A DNA stretch of 64,000 bases from Nocardia mangyaensis (GCF_001886715.1 NZ_CP018082.1:6014001-6078000), one strand, 5' to 3'; counted from the stretch's first letter, positions 8,598-19,076 are shown. Notes: generated by a model from the letters alone, not told the origin. Numbers and translations: made by a program.

Positions 8598-9632
8598 ATG
8601 GCTCTCGTCACGCGCGTGACGGATCTGATCGGCCGCACTCCCCTGTTCGAACTCGCCGTCACCGATACCGGTACCCGACTGTTACTCAAGCTCGAACAGT
8701 TCAATCCGACCGGCGCCGCCAAGATCAGAATGGCCCGTTCGATGGTGCTCGACGCGGAGCAGCGGGGTTTGCTGCGTGATGGCGGGCATATCATCGAGTC
8801 GACGTCCGGCAACACCGGACTGGGCCTGGCAGTGGTCGCGGCCGAACGTGGCTACCGATTCACCGCGGTGGTCGACAACCACGCCTGTAAGGACAAACTG
8901 CGCGCGATGCGAGCCATGGGCACCGACCTGGTGTTCGTCGCCGACGACGGTGACGACGAGCTGGCCACCTCGGCACGAGAGGACCTCGCCGAGGCGATGG
9001 CGGCCGCCCGTGACGACGCCTACTTCACCGAACAGCACAACAACGACGCCAATGCCGTGGGCTACCACGCGGTGGCCGAGGAGTTGCTGGCCGAGGTGGA
9101 TCGGGTCGACATCCTGCTCTCGGCGGTCGGCACCGGCGGCTCGCTGTTCGGCACCGCCCAGCGGTTGCGCGACCTCGGCAAGCCCGCCAGGGTCATCGGC
9201 GTGGAGCCGGTGGGTTCGATCGCCTTCGGCGGCGAGGGCGGCCCGTACTGGCAGTCCGGCACCGGAACCCCGCCCGGTGCGACCATCGGCACCGCCGTCG
9301 ACTACGCCCTGCTCGACGAGGGCGTGAAGGTCAGCGATGTCGACGCTTTCGCCACCGCGCGTGCCGTCGCCAGGACACACGGGCTGCTGATCGGCGGATC
9401 GGCGGGCGGTTCGGTGCACAATGCCCTGGCGCGCCTCGAGGAGTTCCCGGCCGGATCGACCGTGGTGACCATCGTCTGCGACGGCGGCGAGAAGTATCTC
9501 GACACCGTGTTCGACGACGACTGGATGAGCGCGCGTGAGCTGCTCGACCCCGCCGCCGAATGCGCGGTGACCACCCTGCTGCGCCGCTACTCCCCGCTGC
9601 GCCGCCACGACGAATTGATGGAGGTCAGGTGA
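8598..9632 (+). CDS. SbnA-like PLP-dependent synthase, cysteine synthase family
   Basis: The protein has 344 residues from ATG 8598, which has GGAGGA 7 bases upstream. It is a fold-type II PLP enzyme. FNPTGAAKIR holds the PLP lysine (Lys42), STSGNTG is the substrate/cofactor loop, and GTGGSLFGTA is the phosphate-binding loop. It is more like SbnA (N-(2-amino-2-carboxyethyl)-L-glutamate synthase, from O-phosphoserine and glutamate) than housekeeping CysK, because it sits with an SbnB-like gene in an iron-boxed operon. The amine donor could be another amino acid, such as aspartate or arginine derivatives, in this variant. It lies 37 bases after the decarboxylase and 34 before the exporter. Confidence 0.87.
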   Translation: MALVTRVTDLIGRTPLFELAVTDTGTRLLLKLEQFNPTGAAKIRMARSMVLDAEQRGLLRDGGHIIESTSGNTGLGLAVVAAERGYRFTAVVDNHACKDKLRAMRAMGTDLVFVADDGDDELATSAREDLAEAMAAARDDAYFTEQHNNDANAVGYHAVAEELLAEVDRVDILLSAVGTGGSLFGTAQRLRDLGKPARVIGVEPVGSIAFGGEGGPYWQSGTGTPPGATIGTAVDYALLDEGVKVSDVDAFATARAVARTHGLLIGGSAGGSVHNALARLEEFPAGSTVVTIVCDGGEKYLDTVFDDDWMSARELLDPAAECAVTTLLRRYSPLRRHDELMEVR

Positions 9633-9666
9633 GCGCGATCACGCGCCGCGAGAACACCCGGGTGCG

Positions 9667-11061
9667 GTGGTGAGCGGCAGGATCACCGACAGCGGCGCGC
9701 TGGCCAGGCTCGCGACGCCGATCGCGCTCACTCAGCTCGCGCAGGTCGCGATCTCGACGACCAATCTCGCCCTGATGGGCACGCTGGGCGTGCGCGAGGT
9801 CGCCGCCGGTGGCCTCGCGCTCGTGCTGTTCAACCAGATCCGCACCATGTGCGTCGGGTTGATCACCGGCAGCGGGAACCAGATCGCGGGTACGGTGAGC
9901 GCCGCGGGCCGGCGCGGGCGCTCGGCCGATGCCGAGGTACGCGCGATCGTCCGGGCCGCGTTCGTCATCGCCACCCTGGCCGGTCTACTCGGCGGTGCAC
10001 TGCTGATCGGGCTCGGCTGGGCGCTGCCCTGGCTCGGACAGGACGAAGGCGTGCTGGCGGCGGCGCGGCCGATGATGATCGCGCTGGCACCGGGCCTGCT
10101 GCCGTGTCTGTGGTTCCAGGTGCTGCGGCAATACACCGTCGGCATGCAGCGGCCGCAGGCGCTGCTGCTGGTGACGCTGGGTTCGGTCGCGTTGAACCTG
10201 GTGCTCGCGCTGGCGTTCATCCACGGCTGGGCCGGCCTGCCCGCCTTCGGGCTGACCGGGGTCGGCATCGCGACCTCGCTGGTCTTCCTGATCACCTTCG
10301 CGGTGTTCTGGGCGATGGTCCGCCACGACGAGCACCTCAGCACGACACTGCCGAGCACACCGTGGCCGGTGCGCTGGTCGATGGTCCGCGAGGAACTGCG
10401 CCTCGGCACCCCCATCGCGCTCACCTACGGTTCCGAAGCCGGGATGTTCTCGGTGCTCGCCCTGGTGATGGGCAGCTTCGGCCCCGCCGCGCTGGCCGCG
10501 CACAATGTGGTCTACCAGATCATCTACATCGTGTTCCAGGTCGCGATCGGGCTCTCGCACGGCGCATCGATCCTGGTCAGCGAGGCCGTGGCCCGCGACG
10601 AGTACAGCCGCGCCAAGGCGCTGGCCTGGCTGGCACTGCGCCACGCCGCGGTCCTGGCGGTCGTCACCGGCGCGGTCTACGTCCTGGCCCCCGGTCTCGT
10701 CCTTGCCCCGTTCCTCGAGGCCACCGACACCGACACCATCGCGATCGCCCACACCCTGCTGCTCATCGGCATCGTGCTGCAGTACTTCGACGCCGCCCAG
10801 AACATCGGCACCGGCCTCCTGCGCGGCCTCAAGGAAACCTCCATCGGCTTCCGCCTGTCCCTGATCGGCTACTGGGGCGTGGGTCTGCCCGCCGCCCTCC
10901 TCCTGGCCTTCCCCCTCCACCTCGGCGCCGCAGGCGTCTGGTGGGGCCTCACCGCCGGCCTGGCGACCACCGCCGCCCTCATGCTCCGCAAGTACTTCGC
11001 CCTACTCGACCAGGCCAGTACGCCCCGGCCGCGGCGTATCCCGGCGACCCAGGCGGGCTGA
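9667..11061 (+). CDS. MATE-family efflux transporter
   Basis: The protein has 464 residues with about 12 hydrophobic segments in the two-bundle pattern of MATE (NorM/DinF-like) transporters. The GTG at 9667 (or GTG 9670) is the first start after the synthase gene; no strong ribosome binding site is seen. MATE proteins export cationic or amphiphilic small molecules using Na+ or H+ gradients. Here it closes the biosynthetic operon, so export of the finished metallophore is the likely role. A perfect hairpin follows directly at its stop. Confidence 0.9.
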   Translation: MVSGRITDSGALARLATPIALTQLAQVAISTTNLALMGTLGVREVAAGGLALVLFNQIRTMCVGLITGSGNQIAGTVSAAGRRGRSADAEVRAIVRAAFVIATLAGLLGGALLIGLGWALPWLGQDEGVLAAARPMMIALAPGLLPCLWFQVLRQYTVGMQRPQALLLVTLGSVALNLVLALAFIHGWAGLPAFGLTGVGIATSLVFLITFAVFWAMVRHDEHLSTTLPSTPWPVRWSMVREELRLGTPIALTYGSEAGMFSVLALVMGSFGPAALAAHNVVYQIIYIVFQVAIGLSHGASILVSEAVARDEYSRAKALAWLALRHAAVLAVVTGAVYVLAPGLVLAPFLEATDTDTIAIAHTLLLIGIVLQYFDAAQNIGTGLLRGLKETSIGFRLSLIGYWGVGLPAALLLAFPLHLGAAGVWWGLTAGLATTAALMLRKYFALLDQASTPRPRRIPATQAG

Positions 11062-11096
11062 GACGGCGGCGGTCGATCCCCGACCGCCGCCGTCTC
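11060..11096. terminator. Bidirectional hairpin terminator
   Basis: A perfect 16-base-pair stem (GAGACGGCGGCGGTCG, 11060-11075, and its complement 11081-11096) surrounds a 5-base loop. It lies between the convergent exporter and TerD genes and ends 5 bases before the terD-like stop. There is no long U run, as is usual in high-GC actinobacteria. Confidence 0.8.
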
Positions 11097-11101
11097 GGGT
11101 C

Positions 11102-11677
11102 CTAGATGTTCACACCGTAATCCCGGGCGATGCCCGCCAACCCCGACGCGTACCCCTGCCCGATGGCCCGGAACTTCCACTCGTTGTTGTACCGGTACAG
11201 CTCACCGAACACCATGGCGGTCTCGGTCGACGCGTCCTCGGACAGGTCGTAGCGAGCCAGCTCGACACCGGTGTTGGCGTCGGTGACGCGGATGTAGGCG
11301 TTGCGGATCTGGCCGAAGGACTGTCCGCGGGCCTGGGCGTCGTGGATCGACACCGGGAAGAAGATGTTGGTGATCGAGGGCGGGGTGGCGGCCAGGTCGA
11401 CATTGATGATCTCGTCGTCGCCGTCGCCCTCACCGGTCAGGTTGTCACCGGTGTGCTCGATCGTGCCTTCCGGCGAGCGCAGGTTGTTGTAGAAGACGAA
11501 GTGCTGGTCGGAGAGCACCTTCAGGTTGGCTCCGGTCGCCAGCGCGCTGGCGTCGAGGTCGTGGTCGGCGCCGGTCGTGGTGCGGACGTCCCAGCCGAGA
11601 CCCACCGCGATCTTGGTGAGATTGTCGGTCTGCTTCGACAGCGAAACGTTGCCGCCCTTGGCCAGTGTGACGCTCAT
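11102..11677 (-). CDS. TerD-family tellurium resistance/stress protein
   Basis: This is a 191-residue single TerD domain. It starts MSVTLAKGGNVSLSK and carries the calcium-binding acidic clusters typical of the family (GADHDLDASA near residue 37, GEGDGDDEIINVDL near residue 80). ATG 11677 follows AGAAGGG and gives the usual family length; the open frame upstream is not TerD. TerD proteins bind calcium and act in stress, colicin and phage responses; their biochemical role is unclear. The gene stands alone, without other ter genes. Confidence 0.93.
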   Translation of the reverse strand: MSVTLAKGGNVSLSKQTDNLTKIAVGLGWDVRTTTGADHDLDASALATGANLKVLSDQHFVFYNNLRSPEGTIEHTGDNLTGEGDGDDEIINVDLAATPPSITNIFFPVSIHDAQARGQSFGQIRNAYIRVTDANTGVELARYDLSEDASTETAMVFGELYRYNNEWKFRAIGQGYASGLAGIARDYGVNI

Positions 11678-11733
11678 GAAAACCCTTCTGTCCAGATGGT
11701 CTGCTGTGGAGGAAATTACGCCGTGCGGTCGGA

Positions 11734-12213
11734 TCAGTGCTGGTCGTCCACCCAGGACCGCAGGGTCTCGACCCGACCCTCCAGCGCGCGCAGCTCGGTG
11801 TCGTCGAGCACGGTGCGCTGGATGCCACGATCGACCGCGAAGGCCGACTGCCGATGGTCGTCGATCACCTCGACGTCGAGCTGCACAGCGGTGTAGTCGG
11901 CCGCCGACGGCATCTGTTCGGCGAGCACGGTGGCCCGTCCGCGCGCACACAGCGCGACGTTGCCGCCGCCCAGGATCAGCAGCGCCACCTGCGGCTGCGC
12001 CCGCAACCGGGCCAGTGAGCCGCGATCGGACTTCAGGCTGAGCAGGATCCGGCGGTCACCGGCGCGCACCGGCCACGACACGGGGATCGCGTGCGGTCCG
12101 GCATCGGTGGTCACCAGGACCGCGATGGTCTCCTGCGGCCAGACCGGCAACACGTCCAGTTCTGGGTGATCGATCGCGATCTGCTGCTGTGCGGGTTCGA
12201 TTCCAGTTGCCAT
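11734..12213 (-). CDS. Pyridoxamine 5'-phosphate oxidase-like FMN/F420 split-barrel protein
   Basis: This 159-residue protein resembles the flavin-binding split-barrel family. The segments IAVLVTTDAGPHAIPVSWPV and GDRRILLSLKSDRGSLARL form the expected strands and the phosphate-contacting arginine and serine residues. The ATG at 12213 is preceded by GAGGTGAGG. The substrate and cofactor (FMN or F420) cannot be told from the sequence. The gene is 57 bases upstream of the TerD gene on the same strand and may be co-transcribed. Confidence 0.72.
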   Translation of the reverse strand: MATGIEPAQQQIAIDHPELDVLPVWPQETIAVLVTTDAGPHAIPVSWPVRAGDRRILLSLKSDRGSLARLRAQPQVALLILGGGNVALCARGRATVLAEQMPSAADYTAVQLDVEVIDDHRQSAFAVDRGIQRTVLDDTELRALEGRVETLRSWVDDQH

Positions 12214-12491
12214 CTGCCTCACCTCGACGATCGTCGGACACGACGCGCCCGCCGCGAACGGCGTGCGCACCACGAGTCTAATTCGCTGAGTCGCTTGCTC
12301 GCTGGCACAGCGAGGATTGACGACGACATCTCAGCACGGCCTCAGCCTCGGTGAGGAATACGCCCGATTAGCCGATCGGTAGCTGAAGTGTGGGCAGTTG
12401 CCGCGCACTTCGCCGCTTCGCGACTCGTCTCGATCTGGTGGCGCACTGCCGGCAACCCGATCGGCATCGAGTTCGTCGTTCCCGGGTCGGT

Positions 12492-13199
12492 TCAGCGCGG
12501 CCAGAACTCGCGCCAGTCCGCCGCGTCGAGCCGAAGACGTTGCCCGCGTGCCGATTCCGCGGCATCCTCGGCGCGGCGAATGGCGTCGGCGAAGGCGAGG
12601 GTGGCCTTGCGCAGGCGTTCCTCGGCGCTGTCGGAGCCGCCCAGTTCGACCACGCGCAGCGCAGTGGGGACCAGTTCGTCGGGGAGTCCGGCCCGGCTGC
12701 TGCGGGCGCGGACCTTCTCGGCCAGCGCCAGCGCGGGCTGGGCCATGGCGATGCCGTCGAGGCAGGAGCGGCGGGCCTTTTCCGCGAATTTGCGCTCTTC
12801 CCATGCCTTTTCCTGGGCGGCGATCTTGTCGGCCACCGAGGTGTCGGCGGGCAGATCGGCGGCGATCAGGTGGGGGCTGCGATGCACGAGTTTGGCGACC
12901 AGCGCGGCGGCCACCTCGTCGACGGTGAATTCGCCTGCCGCCTCGGCGATCCGGGAGTGGAACAGCACCTGCAGCAGCAGGTCGCCGAGTTCCTCCTTGA
13001 TGCTCTCGGCATCACCGGCGCCGATCGCGTCGAGGAGTTCGTAGGTCTCCTCGAGCAGATAGGGGCGCAGCGAGTCGTGGGTCTGGGTGGTCTCCCACCC
13101 GCCGAAATGCCAGAGCCGGTCCATCACCTCGACGGCATCGGCCAGGCTCGCCGCCACGATGGCGGTATCGGCCGCCTCCTGCGAGAGTTCGCCGCTCAT
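12492..13199 (-). CDS. mazG: Nucleoside triphosphate pyrophosphohydrolase MazG
   Basis: MazG hydrolyses (d)NTPs to monophosphates and pyrophosphate and helps clear abnormal nucleotides. The 235-residue protein has the N-terminal MazG domain with the [25 protein letters not shown] region and the EEXXE-type metal-binding helix [18 protein letters not shown] (residues about 66-83). The central [13 protein letters not shown] segment is also typical. It overlaps the mfd stop by 4 bases and follows mfd in the same order as Rv1020-Rv1021. Confidence 0.93.
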   Translation of the reverse strand: MSGELSQEAADTAIVAASLADAVEVMDRLWHFGGWETTQTHDSLRPYLLEETYELLDAIGAGDAESIKEELGDLLLQVLFHSRIAEAAGEFTVDEVAAALVAKLVHRSPHLIAADLPADTSVADKIAAQEKAWEERKFAEKARRSCLDGIAMAQPALALAEKVRARSSRAGLPDELVPTALRVVELGGSDSAEERLRKATLAFADAIRRAEDAAESARGQRLRLDAADWREFWPR

Positions 13200-16100
13200 C
13201 GGGCCGCCGCGGCTTCGGTCGGAACCGAAAGATCCACCATCCCTTGGGGTTTGCCGTCCAGCGCGAGCAGCAGGTCCGCGACGAACTGCAGCACGGCGAT
13301 ATCGCGCACCCGGTCGGCGCCGACACTGTCGGTGACCCGCGGCAGCGGCAGCGTCACCAGGCCGCTGGCCGGACGATAGGTGGCGCTGGGATAGATGCGC
13401 TTGAGCCGGAGCTGTTTGGAGTCGGGCAGGGTCAGCGGCGCGAGCTTGAGGGTGGTTCCGGTGACCACGATCTCGGACACGCTGTAGGACCGCGCGAGCA
13501 GGCGCAGCTTGGCCACCGACACCAGCCTGTTGACCTCCACCGGCAGCGGGCCGTACCGGTCGACCAACTCCTCCACGACGGCGGCCAGCGCCGCGTCGTC
13601 CTGAGCGGAGGCGAGTTTGCGGTAGGCCTCGAGGCGCAACCGGTCGCTGGCGATGTAGTCGGGCGGAATGTGCGCGTCCACCGGCAGGTCGATGCGCACC
13701 TCCTTGTTCTCCTCGGTGACGATCGGCTTGCCGTCGGCGGCCGCGCGATAGGCCTCGACAGCCTCACCGACCAGGCGAACGTACAGGTCGAAGCCGACCC
13801 CGGCGACGTGACCGGACTGCTCGGCACCGAGCACATTGCCCGCGCCGCGGATCTCCAGGTCCTTCATCGCCACGGCCATCCCCGCGCCGAGATCGGAGTT
13901 CTGGGCGATGGTGGCCAGCCGGTCGTAGGCGGTCTCGGTGAGCGGCTTCTCCGGCGGGTAGAGGAAGTAGGCGTAGCCACGCTCGCGGGAACGACCGACG
14001 CGGCCGCGCAGCTGGTGCAACTGGGACAGGCCGAGGGAGTCGGCGCGCTCCACGATCAGGGTGTTGGCATTGGAGATGTCGAGGCCGGTCTCGATGATCG
14101 TGGTGCAGACCAGCACGTCGTATTCGCGTTCCCAGAAGCCCTGCACGGTGCGTTCGAGCTGGTCCTCGTTCATCTGGCCGTGCGCGACGACCACCCTGGC
14201 CTCGGGGACCAGATCGCGAATCTTCTTGGCGGCCTTGTCGATCGAGGAGACCCGGTTGTGCACGTAGAACACCTGACCGTCGCGCATCAACTCGCGGCGG
14301 ATGGCGGCGGTGACCTGTTTGTCGTTGTAGGCGCCCACATAGGTGAGCACCGGGTGGCGCTCCTCGGGCGGGGTGAGGATGGTCGACATCTCGCGGATGC
14401 CGGCCAGGCTCATCTCCAGGGTGCGCGGGATCGGGGTGGCCGACATGGTGAGCACGTCGACATGGGTGCGCAGCGCCTTGATGTGTTCCTTGTGCTCGAC
14501 ACCGAAGCGCTGCTCCTCGTCGACCACGACCAGGCCGAGGTCCTTCCAGCGCACCCCGGTCTGCAGCAGGCGGTGCGTGCCGACCACGATGTCGACCGCG
14601 CCGTCGGCCATGCCGGCCAGAATCTCCTTGGAGTCGGCCGCGTCGGTGAAGCGCGAGAGTCCCCTCACCGTGACCGGGAAGCCGGCGACGCGTTCGGTGA
14701 AGGTCTGCAGGTGCTGTTGGGCCAGCAGTGTCGTCGGGACGAGCACCACGACCTGCTTGCCGTCCTGGACAGCCTTGAAGGCCGCGCGCACGGCGATCTC
14801 GGTCTTGCCGTAACCGACGTCGCCGCAGACCACGCGGTCCATCGGGACGGCCTTCTCCATGTCGGATTTCACGTCGGTGATGGCGGTCATCTGGTCGACG
14901 GTCTCGGTGAACGCGAAGGCGTCCTCCATCTCCTGCTGCCACGGGGTGTCCGGGGCGAAGGCGTGTCCCGGCGCGGCTTGGCGCGCGGCGTAGAGCTGCA
15001 CCAGCTCGCCCGCGATCTCGCGAACCGCCTTGCGCGCCTTGCGCTTCGTGTTCGCCCAGTCCGAGCCGCCGAGCTTGGACAGGCTGGGCAGTTCGCCGCC
15101 GACGTAGCGGGAGAGCTGGTCGAGCGATTCCATCGGCACGAACAGCCGGTCACCGGGCTGGCCGCGCTTGCCGGGCGCGTACTCGATGACCAGGTACTCG
15201 CGGCGCGCGCCGCCGACGGTGCGCTCGATCATCTCGACGAACCGGCCGATGCCGTGCTGATCGTGCACCACCATGTCGCCCGCGGACAGGGCCAGCGGGT
15301 CGACCTGGTTGCGGCGTTTGGCGGGCAACCGCTTGCCCTCGGTGGGGGCGGTGACCCGATTGCCGGTGAGATCGGATTCGGCGACGACGACCAGTCCGGC
15401 GTCATCGAAGACCAGGCCGTCGTGCAGCGATCCGCACAGCACCCCGACCACGCCCGGTTCGGGCACCGCTCCCGCGGCCAGCAGCGCCGCGGGGACCTCG
15501 GCCTCGCCGAGTCGTTCCAGCACACGCTGGGCCGTGCCGTGGCCGGTCACCACGACGACCGCGCGCCCGCCGGTGGCCACGTGGGCTCGCAGCGAGGCGA
15601 AGATCGTGGCGACCAGTTCCTCGGACCCGCGCGCGGTGGGTCCGGCCAGCACCGGGAGGTTCACCTCGACCGGGTCGCCGGAGCTCAGCGGGCTCAGCGT
15701 CCACCACGGCAGGCCGAGTTCATCGGCGCTGGAATGCAATTCGGGCAGACCACGGTAGCCGGAGGCGGCCAGGTCGAGGCCGTGCGCGCCGAGCGGGGCA
15801 TCGCTGCCGAACGAGGCGGCGGTCCAGGAGGCTTCGAGGAACTCCTCGCCGGTGCGGACCAGGTCGGCGGCGCGGGTGCGGATCTTCTCCGGATCGCACA
15901 GCAGCAGGTGGGTGCCCGCGGGCAGCGCCTCGGTGAGCAGGCTCAGCTTGCCGGGGGCCAGCACCGGCAGCAGGGCTTCCATGCCGTCGACCGGGATGCC
16001 CTCGGCGATCTTGTCCAGCATCTCGACCAGCGCGGCGTCGGCGGCGTTGTCGACCGCGACGGCGGCGGCCCGTTCGCGCACCGGCGCGGTGAGCAGCAGC

Positions 16101-16810
16101 TCGCGACACGGCGGCGCGACGACGGTGTCGAGGGTGAGCTCGCCCAGCGAGCGCTGATCGGCCACCGAGAACGGCCGGATCTCGGTGACCTCGTCACCCC
16201 AGAACTCCACGCGCACCGGATGATCCGCGGTGGGCGGGAACAGGTCGAGGATCCCGCCGCGCACCGCGAACTCGCCGCGCCTGCCGACCATGTCGACCCG
16301 CGTATAGGCGAATTCCACCAGGCGAGCGAGCAATTCGTCGAAATCGGACTCGCCGTCGACGCGCAGCACGATCGGCTCGATGTCGCCGAGTCCGGCCGTC
16401 ATCGGCTGCATCAGCGAGCGCACCGTGGTGACCACCACGCGCAGCGGCTCGGGGAAGATCGTGTCCTCGGGGTGGGCCAGCCTGCGCAACACCTCGAGCC
16501 TGCGCCCGACGGTGTCGGGGCCGGGCGAGAGCCGCTCGTGCGGCAGCGTCTCCCAGGACGGGAACATCGCCACCGACGGGCCGAGCATCTCGGCCAGCGC
16601 CACGGTCAGATCGTCGGCCTCGCGGCCGGTCGCGGTGACCACGACCAGCGGCTGCTGCGCGGTGATGGTCGCGGCGACGAACGGACGCACCGCCGACGGC
16701 GCGACCAGCTCCACCCCGGACTTGCCGATCAGGTCGGTGACCGTGCGCAGCGCGGCATCACCCCCGGCCGCCTCGGCCAGACCGGCGAGCGGAGGACGAA
16801 GGGAGGACAT
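13196..16810 (-). CDS. mfd: Transcription-repair coupling factor Mfd
   Basis: Mfd releases stalled RNA polymerase and recruits UvrA in transcription-coupled repair. The 1204-residue product has the UvrB-like N-terminal module, the RNA polymerase-interacting CarD-like domain ([14 protein letters not shown], about residue 510), RecG-like helicase domains with Walker [10 protein letters not shown] and DEEQRFG, and the C-terminal TRCF domain. ATG 16810 is preceded by AGGAGCG, and its length matches the family. The longer frame to 16945 is not conserved Mfd sequence. It is coupled to mazG. Confidence 0.97.
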   Translation of the reverse strand: MSSLRPPLAGLAEAAGGDAALRTVTDLIGKSGVELVAPSAVRPFVAATITAQQPLVVVTATGREADDLTVALAEMLGPSVAMFPSWETLPHERLSPGPDTVGRRLEVLRRLAHPEDTIFPEPLRVVVTTVRSLMQPMTAGLGDIEPIVLRVDGESDFDELLARLVEFAYTRVDMVGRRGEFAVRGGILDLFPPTADHPVRVEFWGDEVTEIRPFSVADQRSLGELTLDTVVAPPCRELLLTAPVRERAAAVAVDNAADAALVEMLDKIAEGIPVDGMEALLPVLAPGKLSLLTEALPAGTHLLLCDPEKIRTRAADLVRTGEEFLEASWTAASFGSDAPLGAHGLDLAASGYRGLPELHSSADELGLPWWTLSPLSSGDPVEVNLPVLAGPTARGSEELVATIFASLRAHVATGGRAVVVVTGHGTAQRVLERLGEAEVPAALLAAGAVPEPGVVGVLCGSLHDGLVFDDAGLVVVAESDLTGNRVTAPTEGKRLPAKRRNQVDPLALSAGDMVVHDQHGIGRFVEMIERTVGGARREYLVIEYAPGKRGQPGDRLFVPMESLDQLSRYVGGELPSLSKLGGSDWANTKRKARKAVREIAGELVQLYAARQAAPGHAFAPDTPWQQEMEDAFAFTETVDQMTAITDVKSDMEKAVPMDRVVCGDVGYGKTEIAVRAAFKAVQDGKQVVVLVPTTLLAQQHLQTFTERVAGFPVTVRGLSRFTDAADSKEILAGMADGAVDIVVGTHRLLQTGVRWKDLGLVVVDEEQRFGVEHKEHIKALRTHVDVLTMSATPIPRTLEMSLAGIREMSTILTPPEERHPVLTYVGAYNDKQVTAAIRRELMRDGQVFYVHNRVSSIDKAAKKIRDLVPEARVVVAHGQMNEDQLERTVQGFWEREYDVLVCTTIIETGLDISNANTLIVERADSLGLSQLHQLRGRVGRSRERGYAYFLYPPEKPLTETAYDRLATIAQNSDLGAGMAVAMKDLEIRGAGNVLGAEQSGHVAGVGFDLYVRLVGEAVEAYRAAADGKPIVTEENKEVRIDLPVDAHIPPDYIASDRLRLEAYRKLASAQDDAALAAVVEELVDRYGPLPVEVNRLVSVAKLRLLARSYSVSEIVVTGTTLKLAPLTLPDSKQLRLKRIYPSATYRPASGLVTLPLPRVTDSVGADRVRDIAVLQFVADLLLALDGKPQGMVDLSVPTEAAAAR

Positions 16811-16973
16811 GTTCGCTCCTGAATTCGCGGACGGAAAGGTCGATGAGCCGTATCGAAGTCTAATCACCGGCACCGACAGCGCCCGAACAGCCCGTTCGAC
16901 CCGCCCCTCGATCCGCACACCGGGGGCCGTGGACACGGTGGGCACCAGCGTGATGGGCGCGTAGGGTCGAATC

Positions 16974-17597
16974 GTGAGTCTGGCTCAACGCGAACGCCGC
17001 GCCCTGGTGGAAACGATGATCGAGGCGGGCCCGGACGCGCCGACGCTGTGCGGCACGTGGACGGTGCACGACCTCGCCGCCCACCTGGTGGTGCGCGAAC
17101 GCAGGCCCGACGCGGCGCTCGGCATCCTCATCGGCCCGCTGTCGGGATACCTCGACGCCAAGCAGGCCCAGATCGCGCGGCGTTCGTTCGCCGAGCTCAC
17201 CGAGCAGATCCGCACCGGCCCACCGTGGTGGTCACCGCTGCGCCCGGTCGACGCGATGGCCAACCTCTCCGAGATGTACATCCACCACGAGGACGTGCGC
17301 CGCGCCGAACCCGGCTGGGAGCCAAGGCAATTGGCCGAGCGGGACGAGGCCAGGCTGTGGACCGCGCTGCGCACGGTGGCTCGTGCGGCCTATCGCAAGT
17401 CGCCGGTCGCGGTCGTGCTGGCGACGCCGACCGGGGACCGGCTCACCGCGCACAAGGCCGAGGGCGCCGAGGTCGTGCTCACCGGGCCGCCGTCGGAGCT
17501 GCTGCTGCACGCCTTCGGCCGCGACGAGGTCAGGATCGAAACCGCGGGTGCCGACGAGGACGTGCGGGCCGTGCTCGCCACCAACCGCAGCGTCTGA
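16974..17597 (+). CDS. TIGR03085-like metal-binding protein (DinB/maleylpyruvate isomerase N-domain type)
   Basis: The protein has 207 residues. The pattern [20 protein letters not shown] near the N-terminus and [13 protein letters not shown] near residue 100 match the TIGR03085 family, which shares the mycothiol-dependent isomerase/DinB helical fold and its metal-binding histidines. The GTG at 16974 lies only a few bases after a TAGGGT-like -10 element, which suggests a leaderless transcript. Its enzymatic role is unknown. It is divergent from mfd and converges on a TetR gene with a single base between them. Confidence 0.8.
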   Translation: MSLAQRERRALVETMIEAGPDAPTLCGTWTVHDLAAHLVVRERRPDAALGILIGPLSGYLDAKQAQIARRSFAELTEQIRTGPPWWSPLRPVDAMANLSEMYIHHEDVRRAEPGWEPRQLAERDEARLWTALRTVARAAYRKSPVAVVLATPTGDRLTAHKAEGAEVVLTGPPSELLLHAFGRDEVRIETAGADEDVRAVLATNRSV

Positions 17598-17598
17598 G

Positions 17599-18246
17599 TC
17601 AGACCACGTAGCGGCGCAGACGGCGAGCGGCGAACTCACGGAAGTAGGACAGCTTCTCCGCGGGCACCAGCGAGGGCAGCAGGAAGTACCAGGCGCGTTC
17701 CATCCGGCCCGCCATCTCCTCGATCGACTCGGTGCCGACAGCGACGATGTGCACGCCCGCGGTCACCTCGTGCAGCAGCAGGCCGACCACATCGGCGTCG
17801 AGGTCGGCGACGAGATCACCCTGGGCGATCGCGCGCTCGGCCAGCACCCGGTAGGTCTCGGCCCAGGTCTTGGCGATGTTGTCGCCCTGCGCGCCGCGGT
17901 AGTCACCGATCTGGTGGGTGAGCTTGAGCATCGCGCCGACCATCGGATCGTTCATCGACAGGTCGGCCACCACGTAGGTGATGCCGATGCAGGCTTCCAG
18001 CGCCGGCACCCGGGAATCGAAGAAACCCTGACAGGAACCGATCAGGCGCTCGTTGCCCTGATCGACCACCGCCCGGGCCAGCTCCTCCTTGGAGCCGAAG
18101 TGAAAGTACAAGGCGCCCTTGGTCACATTGGACTGCGCGATGATTTCGCTGAGGCTCGCGTTGGCGTAGCCCAAACGGAGAAAGACATCGGCAGCGCCAG
18201 CAAGGACGGAGTCGCGGGTGATCTCCGCGCGCGCTTGCCTAGCCAT
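17599..18246 (-). CDS. TetR-family regulator resembling gamma-butyrolactone receptors (ScbR/ArpA type)
   Basis: The protein has 215 residues. The N-terminal helix-turn-helix (residues about 10-55) carries NVTKGALYFHFGSKEELA, close to the ScbR/ArpA family signature, and the MARQARAEITR start is also characteristic. The ligand-binding part is less conserved, and no butyrolactone synthase (AfsA-like) gene is present in the window. An imperfect palindrome ATCGAA-GAAG-TTTGAT lies at 18295-18310, 49-64 bases upstream, and might be its operator. It could instead be an ordinary TetR repressor for an unknown ligand. Confidence 0.82.
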   Translation of the reverse strand: MARQARAEITRDSVLAGAADVFLRLGYANASLSEIIAQSNVTKGALYFHFGSKEELARAVVDQGNERLIGSCQGFFDSRVPALEACIGITYVVADLSMNDPMVGAMLKLTHQIGDYRGAQGDNIAKTWAETYRVLAERAIAQGDLVADLDADVVGLLLHEVTAGVHIVAVGTESIEEMAGRMERAWYFLLPSLVPAEKLSYFREFAARRLRRYVV

Positions 18247-18404
18247 CAGATCCGCCTGTCATCCAATAATCCAGCCATCCTGAAGTAGACCGACATCGAA
18301 GAAGTTTGATCGACATACCGCCCGGCAGCACCCAAAAGGATGGGTGAACCGTACCACCAGGCTGCTGTCCGGCAGCCGAATCCTGGATTCGTCACCAGCG
18401 GGCG

Positions 18405-19076
18405 CTATCGTCCGGTTACCCCACCACTGTTCGGCGTGGTCTCCGCATTCCATTCGGAGCTGAGCCCGGGTTCGGCTTCCAAGTGGCTCAATCCATTCCA
18501 GCACAGGTTGACCAAATGGGCCGCGACCACTTCTTTCGGTGGCGTGCGCTCGTCGAGCCACCAGGTCGCGGCGGTCGAGACCATCCCGACGAGCGCCTGC
18601 GCGTAGAGCGGGGCGAGGCTGGTGTCGAGATCGCGGCGACCGAAATCGCCCGCCAGGATGTGGGCCACCTGGTTGACCGCCTCGTTGAGCAGGCTCGAGT
18701 AGCGGCCGTCGGCATTGGGGGGCGGCTGGTCGCGGACCAGGATGCGGAAGCCGTCGGTGCGTTCCTCGATGTAGGTGAGCAGGGCGAGCGCGACCTGCTC
18801 GAGCCGCACGCGCGAGCGGTTCTGAGTGAGCGAGGAGGTGATCATGTCCAGCAGCATCGACATCTCGCGGTCGACGACCACCGCGTAGAGCCCCTCCTTG
18901 CCGCCGAAGTGCTCGTAGACCACCGGCTTGGACACCTGCGCCCGCTGCGCGATCTCCTCGATCGATGTCGCGTCATACCCCCGCTCGGCGAACAACGCGC
19001 GACCGATCTCGATCAACTGCTGCCGCCGCTGCGTACCCGTCATCCTCGGCCTAGCGACCCGACCCGGTTCACTCAC
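18405..19076 (-). CDS. TetR-family regulator, Rv1019-like
   Basis: The protein has 223 residues. The DNA-binding domain (residues about 15-62) contains IGRALFAERGYDATSIEEIAQRAQVSKPVVYEHFGGKEGLY. The C-terminal half has a tryptophan-rich helix (AATWWLDERTPPKEVV) that is common in this subfamily. Its position between mfd and glmU matches Rv1019 of M. tuberculosis, so an orthologue is likely. The ATG at 19076 (MSEPGRV) or the ATG 30 bases further in are both possible. Target genes are not evident. Confidence 0.88.
   Translation of the reverse strand: MSEPGRVARPRMTGTQRRQQLIEIGRALFAERGYDATSIEEIAQRAQVSKPVVYEHFGGKEGLYAVVVDREMSMLLDMITSSLTQNRSRVRLEQVALALLTYIEERTDGFRILVRDQPPPNADGRYSSLLNEAVNQVAHILAGDFGRRDLDTSLAPLYAQALVGMVSTAATWWLDERTPPKEVVAAHLVNLCWNGLSHLEAEPGLSSEWNAETTPNSGGVTGR

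Noticed and set aside
13244..16822. Long open frame of 1192 codons on the plus strand
   Set aside because: It lies antisense to mfd, whose protein is clearly conserved. High GC produces such shadow frames.
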